This document shows positions 18,428 through 25,953 of a stretch of DNA of 64,000 nt, piece by piece. Position numbers and translations under genes: made by a program. This stretch comes from Burkholderia sp. S171 (GTDB lineage Bacteria > Pseudomonadota > Gammaproteobacteria > Burkholderiales > Burkholderiaceae): NCBI RefSeq assembly GCF_009766085.1, contig NZ_LMUF01000011.1, positions 83,319 to 147,318 of the forward strand. The letters run 5' to 3'. Under the pieces are notes generated by a model. The model searched no databases. It was given only the letters and a program-made list of their open reading frames with translations, and was not told the DNA's origin. How positions within the stretch are numbered: the stretch's first letter is position 1; each line of letters opens with the position of its first letter.

Positions 18428-19447
18428 ATGATTTCGGTAGACCAGATAAGGCCATCGCAAACTGTTGCAAATGAGATGTCCGTCGTTCACGAATATGCAT
18501 GGCCGAAGCCGGCACAGCGGCTGTCCAGTACGTTTTTCAAGCTTGTTTATCGGTGGTCCCACTCCAGTGCGTTTCGACATAACGAGCGTTTGTGGCATGG
18601 CGTGTCCATTGAGCGGGATTCGTGCGGCTTTCTGAAACGGATGTCGATTGCAGGCCATGAATTGCCGCTGGAGAATCCCGATGACCTGCTTGCATCGCAG
18701 TCAGGTGATTGCCATTTGATTGCCACGGGTCCCTCGGTCAATGACATTGATTATGGTGCGCTTGATCTCCATAACGTCATGGGAGTAAATGGCGCAATCG
18801 CTTTACAAGATAAACATCCCATTCGGTTCGAATATTATTGCATCGTGGACGCCGGGTTTGTCCGAAAACGCCCTGACTTGGTAGCGCGAGTCGTTCAGCA
18901 AAAGCTGACATTATTCGCAACTCCATTAGTATTATGGTACATCGCGCAATATTTCCCGTTATCCCAGTTCCGTTGCCGGGTATTTCTGATTGAAGATATT
19001 CAGTACCCCGCTCGCAAACGCGCATTACTCAAACACGAACTCCTTTCTGCGCATGCAAGCACGGATCTCGTCCTGTTCGATGAAACACCCGCGTTGGGTT
19101 TTAGCTTCAATATCAGGCGCGGCATATTCGATGGCCGTACCGTCGCCTACACGGGCTTGCAGGTGCTCGCGTCGCTCGGGTTCAAGACAATCTTTATGCA
19201 CGGACTCGATTTGCGGAACGCGGCACAAACACCGCGCTTCTACGAAACCAAAGAGAACATGCAGCCAAGCGCGCTGGACGGAGATTTTAATTCGTTCATA
19301 GAACCGTCGTTTCGCCATGCTGCCCCGCTGTTAAGCCGTCGCGGCATACGCGTGGTGAACCTGTCGGCGCAGAGCGCGCTTGGGAGTGAGATTATCGAAA
19401 AGGACGACTGGCACTCGCTGGCTCATGCCTCTCTTGAACAGGAATAG
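18428..19447 (+). CDS. GT42/DUF115-like putative lipopolysaccharide glycosyltransferase
   Basis: From the ATG at 18428 the protein is 339 residues; GTG 18416 and TTG 18419 are alternative starts nearer the GGAG. About 90 residues of unknown character precede HLIATGPSVNDIDYGAL (about 97-113), which parallels the CMP-sugar-binding GNGPSLKEIDY loop of Campylobacter Cst sialyltransferases. A later segment, VAYTGLQVLASLGFKTIFMHGLDL, and RRGIRVVNLSAQSALGSEII follow the same order as in GT42. The related MptE-like/DUF115 fold shares the GPS loop. Sugar donor and acceptor are unknown; sialic acid is not implied. The gene is AT-richer than its flanks and precedes a GT-B glycosyltransferase by 45 bp. 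Confidence 0.65.
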   Translation: MISVDQIRPSQTVANEMSVVHEYAWPKPAQRLSSTFFKLVYRWSHSSAFRHNERLWHGVSIERDSCGFLKRMSIAGHELPLENPDDLLASQSGDCHLIATGPSVNDIDYGALDLHNVMGVNGAIALQDKHPIRFEYYCIVDAGFVRKRPDLVARVVQQKLTLFATPLVLWYIAQYFPLSQFRCRVFLIEDIQYPARKRALLKHELLSAHASTDLVLFDETPALGFSFNIRRGIFDGRTVAYTGLQVLASLGFKTIFMHGLDLRNAAQTPRFYETKENMQPSALDGDFNSFIEPSFRHAAPLLSRRGIRVVNLSAQSALGSEIIEKDDWHSLAHASLEQE

Positions 19448-19492
19448 TCCGTGGCTGAAGACATATGAGCGTGCCTCGCGCGGTATCGCGCA

Positions 19493-20614
19493 ATGAAGGT
19501 CGTTCATATTTCCAATACACCGGTGGCGGGCAGCCCCGGTAACATAGTGTCGGCGCTTAACCGGCTCACTGATATCCACGCGCGGCATATCGTCTTCAAT
19601 AGCAGCGCGTATCGCAGCCGAACCTTTGCTGTCGATATCGACTGGAAAACTCAGCAGCAGCAGGCGCTCGACGTCATTGCTAATGCCGACGTCATTCACG
19701 TCCATCAGTTCTTCTCGTTCGACGACACATTCGGCCCGAATTTTCATCAGCAATTCGGCGATAAAAAAATCATCAAGCAATACCATTCAGCCCCGGATCT
19801 CTGGGCCAAGGGCGACGCCGCAGTACTCCAGCGGATTGTGTACGAGGACGTGCCGCAACTCGTTATTGCGCAAGGTCCCGAGCGCTATTACCCGTTCGCC
19901 CGCGTGGTTCCCAATGTGATTCCGCTGAACGATCCTCGCTACCTGCCCGGTCCGGAAAGCAATGCCGATGTGGACGGCATACCGCTCGTCACGTTTTCGC
20001 CGAGCGGCCGGTCGTCGGCGTGGAAAACACGCTGGGAGACGAAAGGCGTTCCGCAGACCCTCAAGCTGCTGCGCAAACTGGAGCGCAAAGGCTTGTGCAA
20101 GCTTCAATTGATCGTCGATACACCGCATGACGCGTGTTTGCGGGCCAAGCAGCAAGCAGCGATTGCTATCGACGAATGCGTGACCGGAAATTATCACTTG
20201 AGCGGGCTGGAGGCGTTGTCGCAAGGGAAACCCACGTTGGGTCACCTGGACAATCGCGTTCAGTCGCAGCTTCGGGCAATGACGGGCGCGCTTGAACTGC
20301 CATGGATCGATGTACGGCTGGAGGAGGCCGAAGGTCCGCTTCGGGAGCTGCTATGGGATCGGGCGCTACGCACGGAGCTGGGCGCGGCCTCGCGGCAGTG
20401 GATGGAGACCTACTATCAGGAAGCGGCGATGGTTGAGCATTATCGACGCGCGTATCTTGATCTTTTTGAGGCGCCGCAGCGTTTTCATATTCGACGCTTC
20501 GTCGGGCATAGCGAACCTTGGCTTGCTGTGGCGTTGCCAAATCACCGGTGGGCTGCGCGCAAGCGAGCCAACAGCCGGTGGAGAACACTCGTTGAGACGG
20601 TTCGCCGGCGCTGA
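19493..20614 (+). CDS. GT-B family glycosyltransferase (probable surface glycan)
   Basis: The 373-residue protein begins MKVVHISNTPVAGSPGNIV, the typical first strand and glycine loop of a GT-B fold, and has IHVHQFFSF, a segment common in GT4-like enzymes. The C-terminal half holds VTFSPSGRSSAWKTRWETKG and NYHLSGLEALSQGKPTLGHLD, which occupies the place of the EX7E donor motif but lacks its first Glu in standard form, so it is a divergent member. It follows the GT42-like gene in the same direction and they likely act on one glycan, perhaps lipopolysaccharide core. Donor is unknown. Confidence 0.7.
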   Translation: MKVVHISNTPVAGSPGNIVSALNRLTDIHARHIVFNSSAYRSRTFAVDIDWKTQQQQALDVIANADVIHVHQFFSFDDTFGPNFHQQFGDKKIIKQYHSAPDLWAKGDAAVLQRIVYEDVPQLVIAQGPERYYPFARVVPNVIPLNDPRYLPGPESNADVDGIPLVTFSPSGRSSAWKTRWETKGVPQTLKLLRKLERKGLCKLQLIVDTPHDACLRAKQQAAIAIDECVTGNYHLSGLEALSQGKPTLGHLDNRVQSQLRAMTGALELPWIDVRLEEAEGPLRELLWDRALRTELGAASRQWMETYYQEAAMVEHYRRAYLDLFEAPQRFHIRRFVGHSEPWLAVALPNHRWAARKRANSRWRTLVETVRRR

Positions 20615-20692
20615 GCCGCTGTCCCGGCGCTCGACCGCAGCGTCAAGCTTGATGATCTTTGGGTCCTCGGGTCTTTAGGTTCGAGCCACCTT

Positions 20693-21421
20693 CTACTTTG
20701 GCGCGATATCGCGTTCCACACGCTTGATATGCTGTTCAACGTAGAACGCCGCGGCATCTCCATCGCCCTGAACCACTGCCTCGTAGATCAACCGGTGCTC
20801 CGCCACGTAGAGACGAATCCGGCCCGCGTCGTAAATACCCTCGTCTTTCAGACGCTTCCACAACGGCTGGTCCATCGAACTGGCTACTTCGTCAGCGATC
20901 TTGACCATCAGCGCATCGCCCGTCATCACTGCCAGTTGCCGATGAAACAAGCGGTCGCTGCTATTCCATAACGCGCGCTGTGCAGGGTCGTCGATGTCGT
21001 AGATGTTTTCCATCTGATTGAGATATTGCTCGGCCAGATGGTCGCGTTGCGCACGCGCAGCCGCACGCCGGGCGACAGCCGGTTCAAGCACCATTCGTAC
21101 GTCGAGCGTCGAGCTGGGACTGAAGTCGGCCGTTCCGGTATCCGCCGTCCGATGCGACAAGCGATCGATAACGTCACCGCAGACGAATGTCCCCGAATTG
21201 CGCTTCGTGACGACCAGCCCTTCGTTCTGCAGCGCGCCGATTGCCTCGCGAACGGCCGGGCGTCCGACACCGAACAATGCCGCGAGATCCCGCTCCGACG
21301 GCAGCCGTGAGTCCGGCAAGAACCGGCCCGCAGCAATCTCATCGCGGATTCTTTCCGATACTTGTTCGTAGATTTGCCGCGGGCGGAATGAGCCGTCGAG
21401 CTCTGCGTGAATTGCTGCCAT
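20693..21421 (-). CDS. GntR family transcriptional regulator, FadR/FCD subfamily
   Basis: The 242-residue protein has an N-terminal winged helix (about 15-80) with SRLPSERDLAALFGVGRPAVREAIGALQ, the GntR recognition signature, followed by an all-helical FCD ligand domain (about 105-235) with the conserved His and Asp residues in RLFHRQLAVMTGD and EHRLIYEAVVQGD. It is divergent from a substrate-binding protein gene and a hydroxyproline gene pair, so it most likely represses them and responds to a hydroxyproline or pyrroline compound. The 127-bp space between the start codons holds two TGGTC/GACCA inverted repeats that fit as its operators. Confidence 0.92.
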   Translation of the reverse strand: MAAIHAELDGSFRPRQIYEQVSERIRDEIAAGRFLPDSRLPSERDLAALFGVGRPAVREAIGALQNEGLVVTKRNSGTFVCGDVIDRLSHRTADTGTADFSPSSTLDVRMVLEPAVARRAAARAQRDHLAEQYLNQMENIYDIDDPAQRALWNSSDRLFHRQLAVMTGDALMVKIADEVASSMDQPLWKRLKDEGIYDAGRIRLYVAEHRLIYEAVVQGDGDAAAFYVEQHIKRVERDIAPK

Positions 21422-21441
21422 CGTTGAATCTCACCAAAACG

Positions 21442-21522
21442 TGGTCACCGGAAAGACCAAAACCAGTCCAGCATTTTGAAATGGTTGCTATCTGCACCAA
21501 TTTTGGTCTACATTTAGGACCA
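21442..21522. promoter_or_regulatory. Two candidate GntR operators in the divergent promoter
   Basis: Site 1 is TGGTC-N8-GACCA at 21442-21459; site 2 is TGGTC-N9-GACCA at 21504-21522. On opposite strands both extend to TTTTGGTCT, so they are the same motif in facing orientation. They flank the space where both promoters must lie, between the GntR start at 21421 and the binding-protein start at 21549. Confidence 0.6.
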
Positions 21523-21548
21523 GTATAGTCCACCCTGGAGATTACCCG

Positions 21549-22670
21549 ATGAAAAAAGCTGTCGCAGGTTTCCTGGTCGCCACGGCAGTTTTTGCCCATG
21601 CCGGCGTCCACGCGCAAGAAGTCGTGACGATTGGTCATTCGGCGCCATTGACCGGCCCACAGGCGGTGAACGGGAAGGATAACGAGAACGGCGCGCGGCT
21701 GGCCGTGGATGATCTGAACAAGAAAGGCGTCGTAGTCGCAGGGAAAAAGGTGACGTTCAAACTGGACTCGGAAGATGACCAGGCCGACCCCAAGATTGGT
21801 GTTCAGATCGCCCAAAAGCTCGCTGATAGCGGCGTGGTTGCCGTTCTGGGACCGTACAACTCGGGCGTCGCCATTCCGGCGTCGCAAATCTACCATTCGG
21901 CCGGCATCCCGATGCTCCCGGTCGCATCGAATCCCGCGTTGACTACGCAAGGCTTCAATAACATCTTTCGCATTGGCGCAAGCGACGAGCAGCTCGGCGG
22001 CACCATGGCCGAGTTCGCTGCAAAGACGCTGAAGGCGAAGACCGCGGCGATCATCGACGACCGCACGGCTTATGGCCAAGGCGTCGCGGAACAGTTTGCG
22101 AGCGTGGCGAAGGCGCACGGCATCAAGATTGTCGATAACCAGTACACCAACTCCAGCGCAACCGATTTCCTCGGCATCCTGACCACGATCAAGGCCAAGA
22201 ATCCCGACGTGATCTTCTTCGGCGGTTATGCCGCGCAGGGCGCGCCGATGGCCAAGCAGATGCGCCAGCGTGGTCTCCGAGCGAAGCTGCTCGGCGGTGA
22301 CGGCATCTGCTCTGCCGACATGGGCAAGGTGGCAGGGGAAGATGCATCGATCGTATATTGCGCGCAAGGCGGCACGGCGCTCGAGAAAACGGCTGCAGGC
22401 CGCGACTTCCTCAAGCGCTATAAGGACACGTATCACACGGACACGCAGGTCTACGCTGTCAGTTACTACGACGGCATGATGCTGCTCGCCGATGCAATGG
22501 TGAAGGCCGGCACGACCACGGACAAAGCAAAGCTGATCGCGCAACTGGCGAAGACGGACTACAAGGGCATCGCAGGAACGTATTCCTTCGACGCGAAAGG
22601 CGATCTGAAGGGCGCGCCCACGACCGTGTATGCCATCAAGAACGGCTTGCCAGTCGCATACGGTCAGTGA
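21549..22670 (+). CDS. Periplasmic substrate-binding protein, LivJ/branched-chain amino acid type
   Basis: This 373-residue secreted protein has a cleavable signal peptide (ending near HAGVHAQE) and a two-lobed periplasmic binding fold of the LivJ/LivK class: VTIGHSAPLTGPQAVNGKD at the start, ALTTQGFNNIFRIGASDEQ in the middle, and a long C-terminal lobe ending with GTYSFDAKGDLKG. Family members feed amino acids to HAAT transporters. No membrane or ATPase genes lie beside it, so it must use a transporter encoded elsewhere. Position at the head of the hydroxyproline genes suggests a proline-like ligand. Confidence 0.93.
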   Translation: MKKAVAGFLVATAVFAHAGVHAQEVVTIGHSAPLTGPQAVNGKDNENGARLAVDDLNKKGVVVAGKKVTFKLDSEDDQADPKIGVQIAQKLADSGVVAVLGPYNSGVAIPASQIYHSAGIPMLPVASNPALTTQGFNNIFRIGASDEQLGGTMAEFAAKTLKAKTAAIIDDRTAYGQGVAEQFASVAKAHGIKIVDNQYTNSSATDFLGILTTIKAKNPDVIFFGGYAAQGAPMAKQMRQRGLRAKLLGGDGICSADMGKVAGEDASIVYCAQGGTALEKTAAGRDFLKRYKDTYHTDTQVYAVSYYDGMMLLADAMVKAGTTTDKAKLIAQLAKTDYKGIAGTYSFDAKGDLKGAPTTVYAIKNGLPVAYGQ

Positions 22671-22699
22671 TCCATTTGGAAACAACATGAGCATTTGAG

Positions 22700-23707
22700 A
22701 TGAAAATCACGAAATCAATCAGCACGGTCGAGGTTCATACCGGCGGCGAGGCGTTTCGCATCGTCACGAGCGGCCTGCCGAAGATGCCGGGCAAGACTAT
22801 CGTCGCGCGTCGCGCCTGGCTGAAGGAGCACGCTGACCACATTCGCCGCGCGCTCATGTTCGAACCGCGCGGGCACGCCGACATGTACGGCGGTTACCTC
22901 ACGGAGCCTGTCAGCGAAGGCGCCGATTTTGGCGTGATCTTCGTGCACAACGAGGGCTACAGCGATCATTGCGGCCATGGCGTGATCGGTCTCGCGACAG
23001 CCGCGGTGGAACTGGGCTGGATCGAACGGACTTCGCCGGAAACACGCGTGGGAATAGACGCCCCTTGTGGTTTCATCGAAGCGTTCGTGCAATGGGACGG
23101 GGATCACGCGGGCAACGTGCGCTTTGTGAACGTGCCCTCGTTCATCTGGCAACGTGACGTTACGGTGGAGACACCGTCGTTCGGGAGCGTCACCGGCGAC
23201 ATCGCGTTCGGCGGCGCGTTCTATTTCTACACCGATGGCGCGCCCTTCGACCTGCCCATTCGCGAATCGGCCATCGACAAACTGATTCAGTTCGGCGCCG
23301 AGGTCAAGGCCGCCGCCAATGCAGCGGTCAAGGTGGAGCATCCCGAGATTCCGGAGCTGAATCACATATACGGCACGATCATCGCCAATCAAGCGCGGCA
23401 CGCGGGCTCCACGCAGGCGAACTGCTGCGTCTTCGCGGACCGTGAAGTGGATCGGTCTCCGACCGGTTCGGGTACGGCCGGCCGGGTCGCGCAACTGTAC
23501 TTGCGCGGTTTGCTGGGCAAAGATGAAACGCTGATCAACGAGTCGGTGATTGGCACGGTATTCAAGGGGCGCGTGCTCAGCGAAACCAAGCTCGGAGCAT
23601 TCGATGCCGTCATCCCGGAAGTCGAGGGCAACGCGTACATTTGCGGCTTCGCCAACTGGATCATCGACGACCGCGATCCACTGACCTACGGTTTCCTGGT
23701 GCGATGA
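22700..23707 (+). CDS. Proline racemase family enzyme, probable trans-3-hydroxy-L-proline dehydratase
   Basis: The 335-residue protein belongs to the proline racemase superfamily. The first catalytic position is Cys91 in SDHCGHGVIG; the second is Thr255 in DRSPTGSGTAGR, where racemases and 4-hydroxyproline epimerases have Cys. The Cys/Thr pair is the known mark of trans-3-hydroxy-L-proline dehydratases, which form delta-1-pyrroline-2-carboxylate. The next gene encodes an enzyme that reduces just this product, which supports the call. A 2-epimerase is the main alternative name in automatic annotation. Its stop overlaps the next start by 4 bp (ATGA). Confidence 0.85.
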   Translation: MKITKSISTVEVHTGGEAFRIVTSGLPKMPGKTIVARRAWLKEHADHIRRALMFEPRGHADMYGGYLTEPVSEGADFGVIFVHNEGYSDHCGHGVIGLATAAVELGWIERTSPETRVGIDAPCGFIEAFVQWDGDHAGNVRFVNVPSFIWQRDVTVETPSFGSVTGDIAFGGAFYFYTDGAPFDLPIRESAIDKLIQFGAEVKAAANAAVKVEHPEIPELNHIYGTIIANQARHAGSTQANCCVFADREVDRSPTGSGTAGRVAQLYLRGLLGKDETLINESVIGTVFKGRVLSETKLGAFDAVIPEVEGNAYICGFANWIIDDRDPLTYGFLVR

Positions 23708-24624
23708 ACATGACCCACTCCTACGACGAACAACAGACTGCGGCGCTGCTTCCGTATCCCGAACTAGTCGATACCTTGAGCGCCGCCGTCGTGGAATACG
23801 CGGCGGGCAACATAGAAAGTCCGGAGCGGCTGGTCGTGCCGCTGCAGGCGGGCGGCGTGATGCTGTCGATGCCGGCGACTGCGGCGGATATCGCCATCCA
23901 CAAGCTTGTGAACGTCTGCCCCGGCAATCGGGCGCAAGGCATGCCGACAATTCACGGGCAGGTCACGGCATACGACTCGACCAACGGACAACTGCTTTTC
24001 TCGCTCGATGGCCCGACGGTGACGGGAAGGCGCACCGCCGCGATATCAGCGCTGGGCATCCGCAGCCTTGCCCGAAGCGCGAAATCGATTCTGCTGATCG
24101 GTACGGGCAAGCAAGCGAGCAACCATGCCGAAGCTTTTGCGGCGCTCTTCCCTGACGCGGTTCTTTACGTGAAAGGATCGTCGATGCAATCGGCGGCCAG
24201 GTTCGCGGCGGCGCATGCAGGACTGGGCTCACCGTTGATGCCGCTCGAGGGCGACGTGATTCCCGAAGATATCGACGTCGTTGTCACGCTTACCACGAGC
24301 AAGACCCCGGTCTATCGCGATGCGGCACGCCTTGGGCGACTGGTCGTGGGCGTTGGCGCGTTCACGCCGGATGCAGCTGAAATCGCCGCGTCGATCGTGC
24401 ACCAAAGCGCGATCTTCGTGGACGATCCGCTGGGCGCGAAACACGAAGCCGGCGATCTCATTCAGGCCAACGTCGATTGGAACACGGTCGGCTCGTTGGC
24501 TGCTGTTATCGAAGGCTCGTGGGTTGGTTTGCCGGATCAACCGATCGTCTTCAAGAGCGTTGGGTGCGCTGCATGGGATCTGGCTGCGGCAAGGTTGGCG
24601 CGACATCGTTTATCTGGCGTGTAG
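23704..24624 (+). CDS. Delta-1-pyrroline-2-carboxylate reductase (ornithine cyclodeaminase family)
   Basis: This 306-residue protein belongs to the ornithine cyclodeaminase/mu-crystallin family. It has the substrate-side stretch ERLVVPLQAGGVMLSMPA and the dinucleotide loop ILLIGTGKQASNHAEAF of the Rossmann domain. Family members called LhpI or DpkA-like reduce delta-1-pyrroline-2-carboxylate to L-proline with NAD(P)H. Translational coupling (ATGA at 23704) to the trans-3-hydroxyproline dehydratase gene makes this reaction the likeliest; ornithine cyclodeaminase activity is the alternative. A terminator follows 39 bp after the stop. Confidence 0.82.
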   Translation: MNMTHSYDEQQTAALLPYPELVDTLSAAVVEYAAGNIESPERLVVPLQAGGVMLSMPATAADIAIHKLVNVCPGNRAQGMPTIHGQVTAYDSTNGQLLFSLDGPTVTGRRTAAISALGIRSLARSAKSILLIGTGKQASNHAEAFAALFPDAVLYVKGSSMQSAARFAAAHAGLGSPLMPLEGDVIPEDIDVVVTLTTSKTPVYRDAARLGRLVVGVGAFTPDAAEIAASIVHQSAIFVDDPLGAKHEAGDLIQANVDWNTVGSLAAVIEGSWVGLPDQPIVFKSVGCAAWDLAAARLARHRLSGV

Positions 24625-24662
24625 ATCGATCCGCCAGGTGTCCGCGCGCTCGCGGCAGACAA

Positions 24663-24692
24663 AGAAAAAGCCCTGAATAATCAGGGCTTTGT
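24663..24692. terminator. Bidirectional terminator between hydroxyproline cassette and tRNA-Cys
   Basis: The stem AAAGCCCTGA/TCAGGGCTTT with loop ATAA is followed by GTCTTTC on the plus strand and preceded by an A-rich run, so it can end the plus-strand cassette and the minus-strand tRNA transcript. Confidence 0.85.
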
Positions 24693-24703
24693 CTTTCAAT
24701 CTC

Positions 24704-24777
24704 TGGAGGCGCGAGCCGGAGTCGAACCGGCCTAAACGGCTTTGCAGGCCGCTGCATAACCGCTTTGCTATCGCGCC
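24704..24777 (-). tRNA. tRNA-Cys (anticodon GCA)
   Basis: On the minus strand a 74-nt cloverleaf has acceptor GGCGCGA/TCGCGCC, anticodon stem GCGGC/GCCGT-like around loop CTGCAAA (anticodon GCA), T-arm GGTTCGACTCC and an encoded CCA end at 24704-24706. It is the last gene of the pgsA-linked tRNA group. Confidence 0.95.
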
Positions 24778-24844
24778 AGAAGCGGGGACTACGTGAAGCA
24801 TTCCGTATCTGGCAAAACCGACCCATTGAAAGGGTCCACCAAAC

Positions 24845-24873
24845 AAAAAGGGAAGCTTGGCTTCCCCTTTTTT
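24845..24873 (-). terminator. Hairpin with T run between tRNA-Gly and tRNA-Cys
   Basis: Stem GGGAAGC/GCTTCCC with a 3-nt loop, followed on the minus strand by TTTTTGTTTGG. It directly abuts the 3' end of the first tRNA-Gly and should end or attenuate the tRNA-Gly transcript before tRNA-Cys. Confidence 0.75.
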
Positions 24874-24949
24874 TGGAGCGGGAGACGAGGCTCGAACTCG
24901 CGACCTCAACCTTGGCAAGGTTGCGCTCTACCAACTGAGCTACTCCCGC
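24874..24949 (-). tRNA. tRNA-Gly (anticodon GCC), copy 2
   Basis: On the minus strand a 76-nt cloverleaf has acceptor GCGGGAG/CTCCCGC, D-arm AGCTCAGTTGGTAGAGC, anticodon loop TTGCCAA (GCC), T-arm GAGTTCGAGCCTC and an encoded CCA. It is identical to the copy at 25007-25082. Confidence 0.96.
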
Positions 24950-25006
24950 ATGGTCCTGCAGTTACTGCCAGCCGCCGGCTTACCATTGCCAACGACCTTC
25001 TTGATT

Positions 25007-25082
25007 TGGAGCGGGAGACGAGGCTCGAACTCGCGACCTCAACCTTGGCAAGGTTGCGCTCTACCAACTGAGCTACTCCCGC
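25007..25082 (-). tRNA. tRNA-Gly (anticodon GCC), copy 1
   Basis: Identical in sequence to the tRNA-Gly at 24874-24949, 57 bp upstream of it on the minus strand, with the same loop TTGCCAA and encoded CCA. Tandem glycine tRNA genes after uvrC-pgsA parallel the E. coli uvrC-pgsA-glyW-cysT order. Confidence 0.96.
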
Positions 25083-25236
25083 ATCTTGCTGACTTCTTCT
25101 GCCAATTTACTGCTTTTTACCTTCATCTGGCTTCGCGGTTTTTTGCGTTCACCCGACAGAAACGAGATTATGGAGAAGGCCAACTTTAGTGTCAAGCGCT
25201 TTGTATGTACCCCATCACTTTTAAACGCTCTCCAAC

Positions 25237-25281
25237 CTGAATCACAGCATGTCGAATCACAACACGCTGAATCACAGCATG
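25237..25281. repeat. Three tandem 15-bp repeats over the pgsA stop codon
   Basis: Copies at 25237-25251 and 25267-25281 are identical (CTGAATCACAGCATG); the middle copy 25252-25266 differs at a few positions. The last copy covers the pgsA stop codon at 25272-25274. Confidence 0.8.
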
Positions 25282-25868
25282 CCCCCGCGCTCGCGAATCT
25301 GTGGCCATGCGAGCTTCATGTAATAGAGCATGGACCAGACCGTGAGGAATGCAGCAACATAGATCAGCCAGAGTCCCCACACACGCGTATCGATAACGAG
25401 CGGCGTGCCTGCAATCTTGAGCGGCCCGTAGAACAGCAGCATGGGGATCGCGACCATCTGGCAGACCGTCTTGAATTTGCCGAGCGAATTCACCGCCACG
25501 CTCTTCGATGCCCCGATCTGCGCCATCCATTCCCGCAACGCCGAAATCGTGATCTCACGACCCACGATAACCAGCGCAATCACCGCGTTCAGCCGCATCA
25601 ACTGCACGAGCACGAGCAGCGCGGCGGTGACCATGAGCTTGTCTGCAACGGGATCGAGAAACGCGCCGAATGCCGATGTCTGATTGAGCTTGCGCGCGAG
25701 GTAGCCGTCGAACCAGTCGGTCAGCGCGGCCAGCACGAAGATGACCATGGCAAGCAGGTTGCGATGGTCCGGGCTCATCATCACGTCCGGCAAATAGAAG
25801 ACGCCCACGACGAGCGGAATCAGCACAATTCGCAGCCACGTCAGGAAAATCGGAAAATTAAACGGCAT
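25272..25868 (-). CDS. pgsA: CDP-diacylglycerol-glycerol-3-phosphate 3-phosphatidyltransferase
   Basis: PgsA makes phosphatidylglycerophosphate, the committed step to phosphatidylglycerol and cardiolipin, in the inner membrane. The 198-residue protein has several membrane helices and the CDP-alcohol phosphatidyltransferase motif, seen as DWFDGYLARKLN followed by GAFLDPVADK, with all the conserved Asp, Gly and Arg residues. It starts with the hydrophobic MPFNFPIFLTWLRI typical of PgsA. It lies 85 bp after uvrC on the same strand and upstream of the tRNA-Gly genes, the classical order. Confidence 0.96.
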   Translation of the reverse strand: MPFNFPIFLTWLRIVLIPLVVGVFYLPDVMMSPDHRNLLAMVIFVLAALTDWFDGYLARKLNQTSAFGAFLDPVADKLMVTAALLVLVQLMRLNAVIALVIVGREITISALREWMAQIGASKSVAVNSLGKFKTVCQMVAIPMLLFYGPLKIAGTPLVIDTRVWGLWLIYVAAFLTVWSMLYYMKLAWPQIRERGGML

Positions 25869-25953
25869 GGGCGTGACTCTTATAGAGAGGTGCCATTGTG
25901 CCGCGTCGCCCTACATGTCACAAGACGACGGGCCGGACGGCCGGACGTTGCGC

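Noticed and set aside
22715..23950. A 411-codon open frame on the minus strand
   Set aside because: Shadow of the hydroxyproline dehydratase gene.
24874..25082. Duplicated tRNA-Gly considered as an integration target duplication (att sites)
   Set aside because: Both copies are complete and functional in form, only 57 bp apart, and the uvrC-pgsA-tRNA-Gly-tRNA-Cys order is ancestral.
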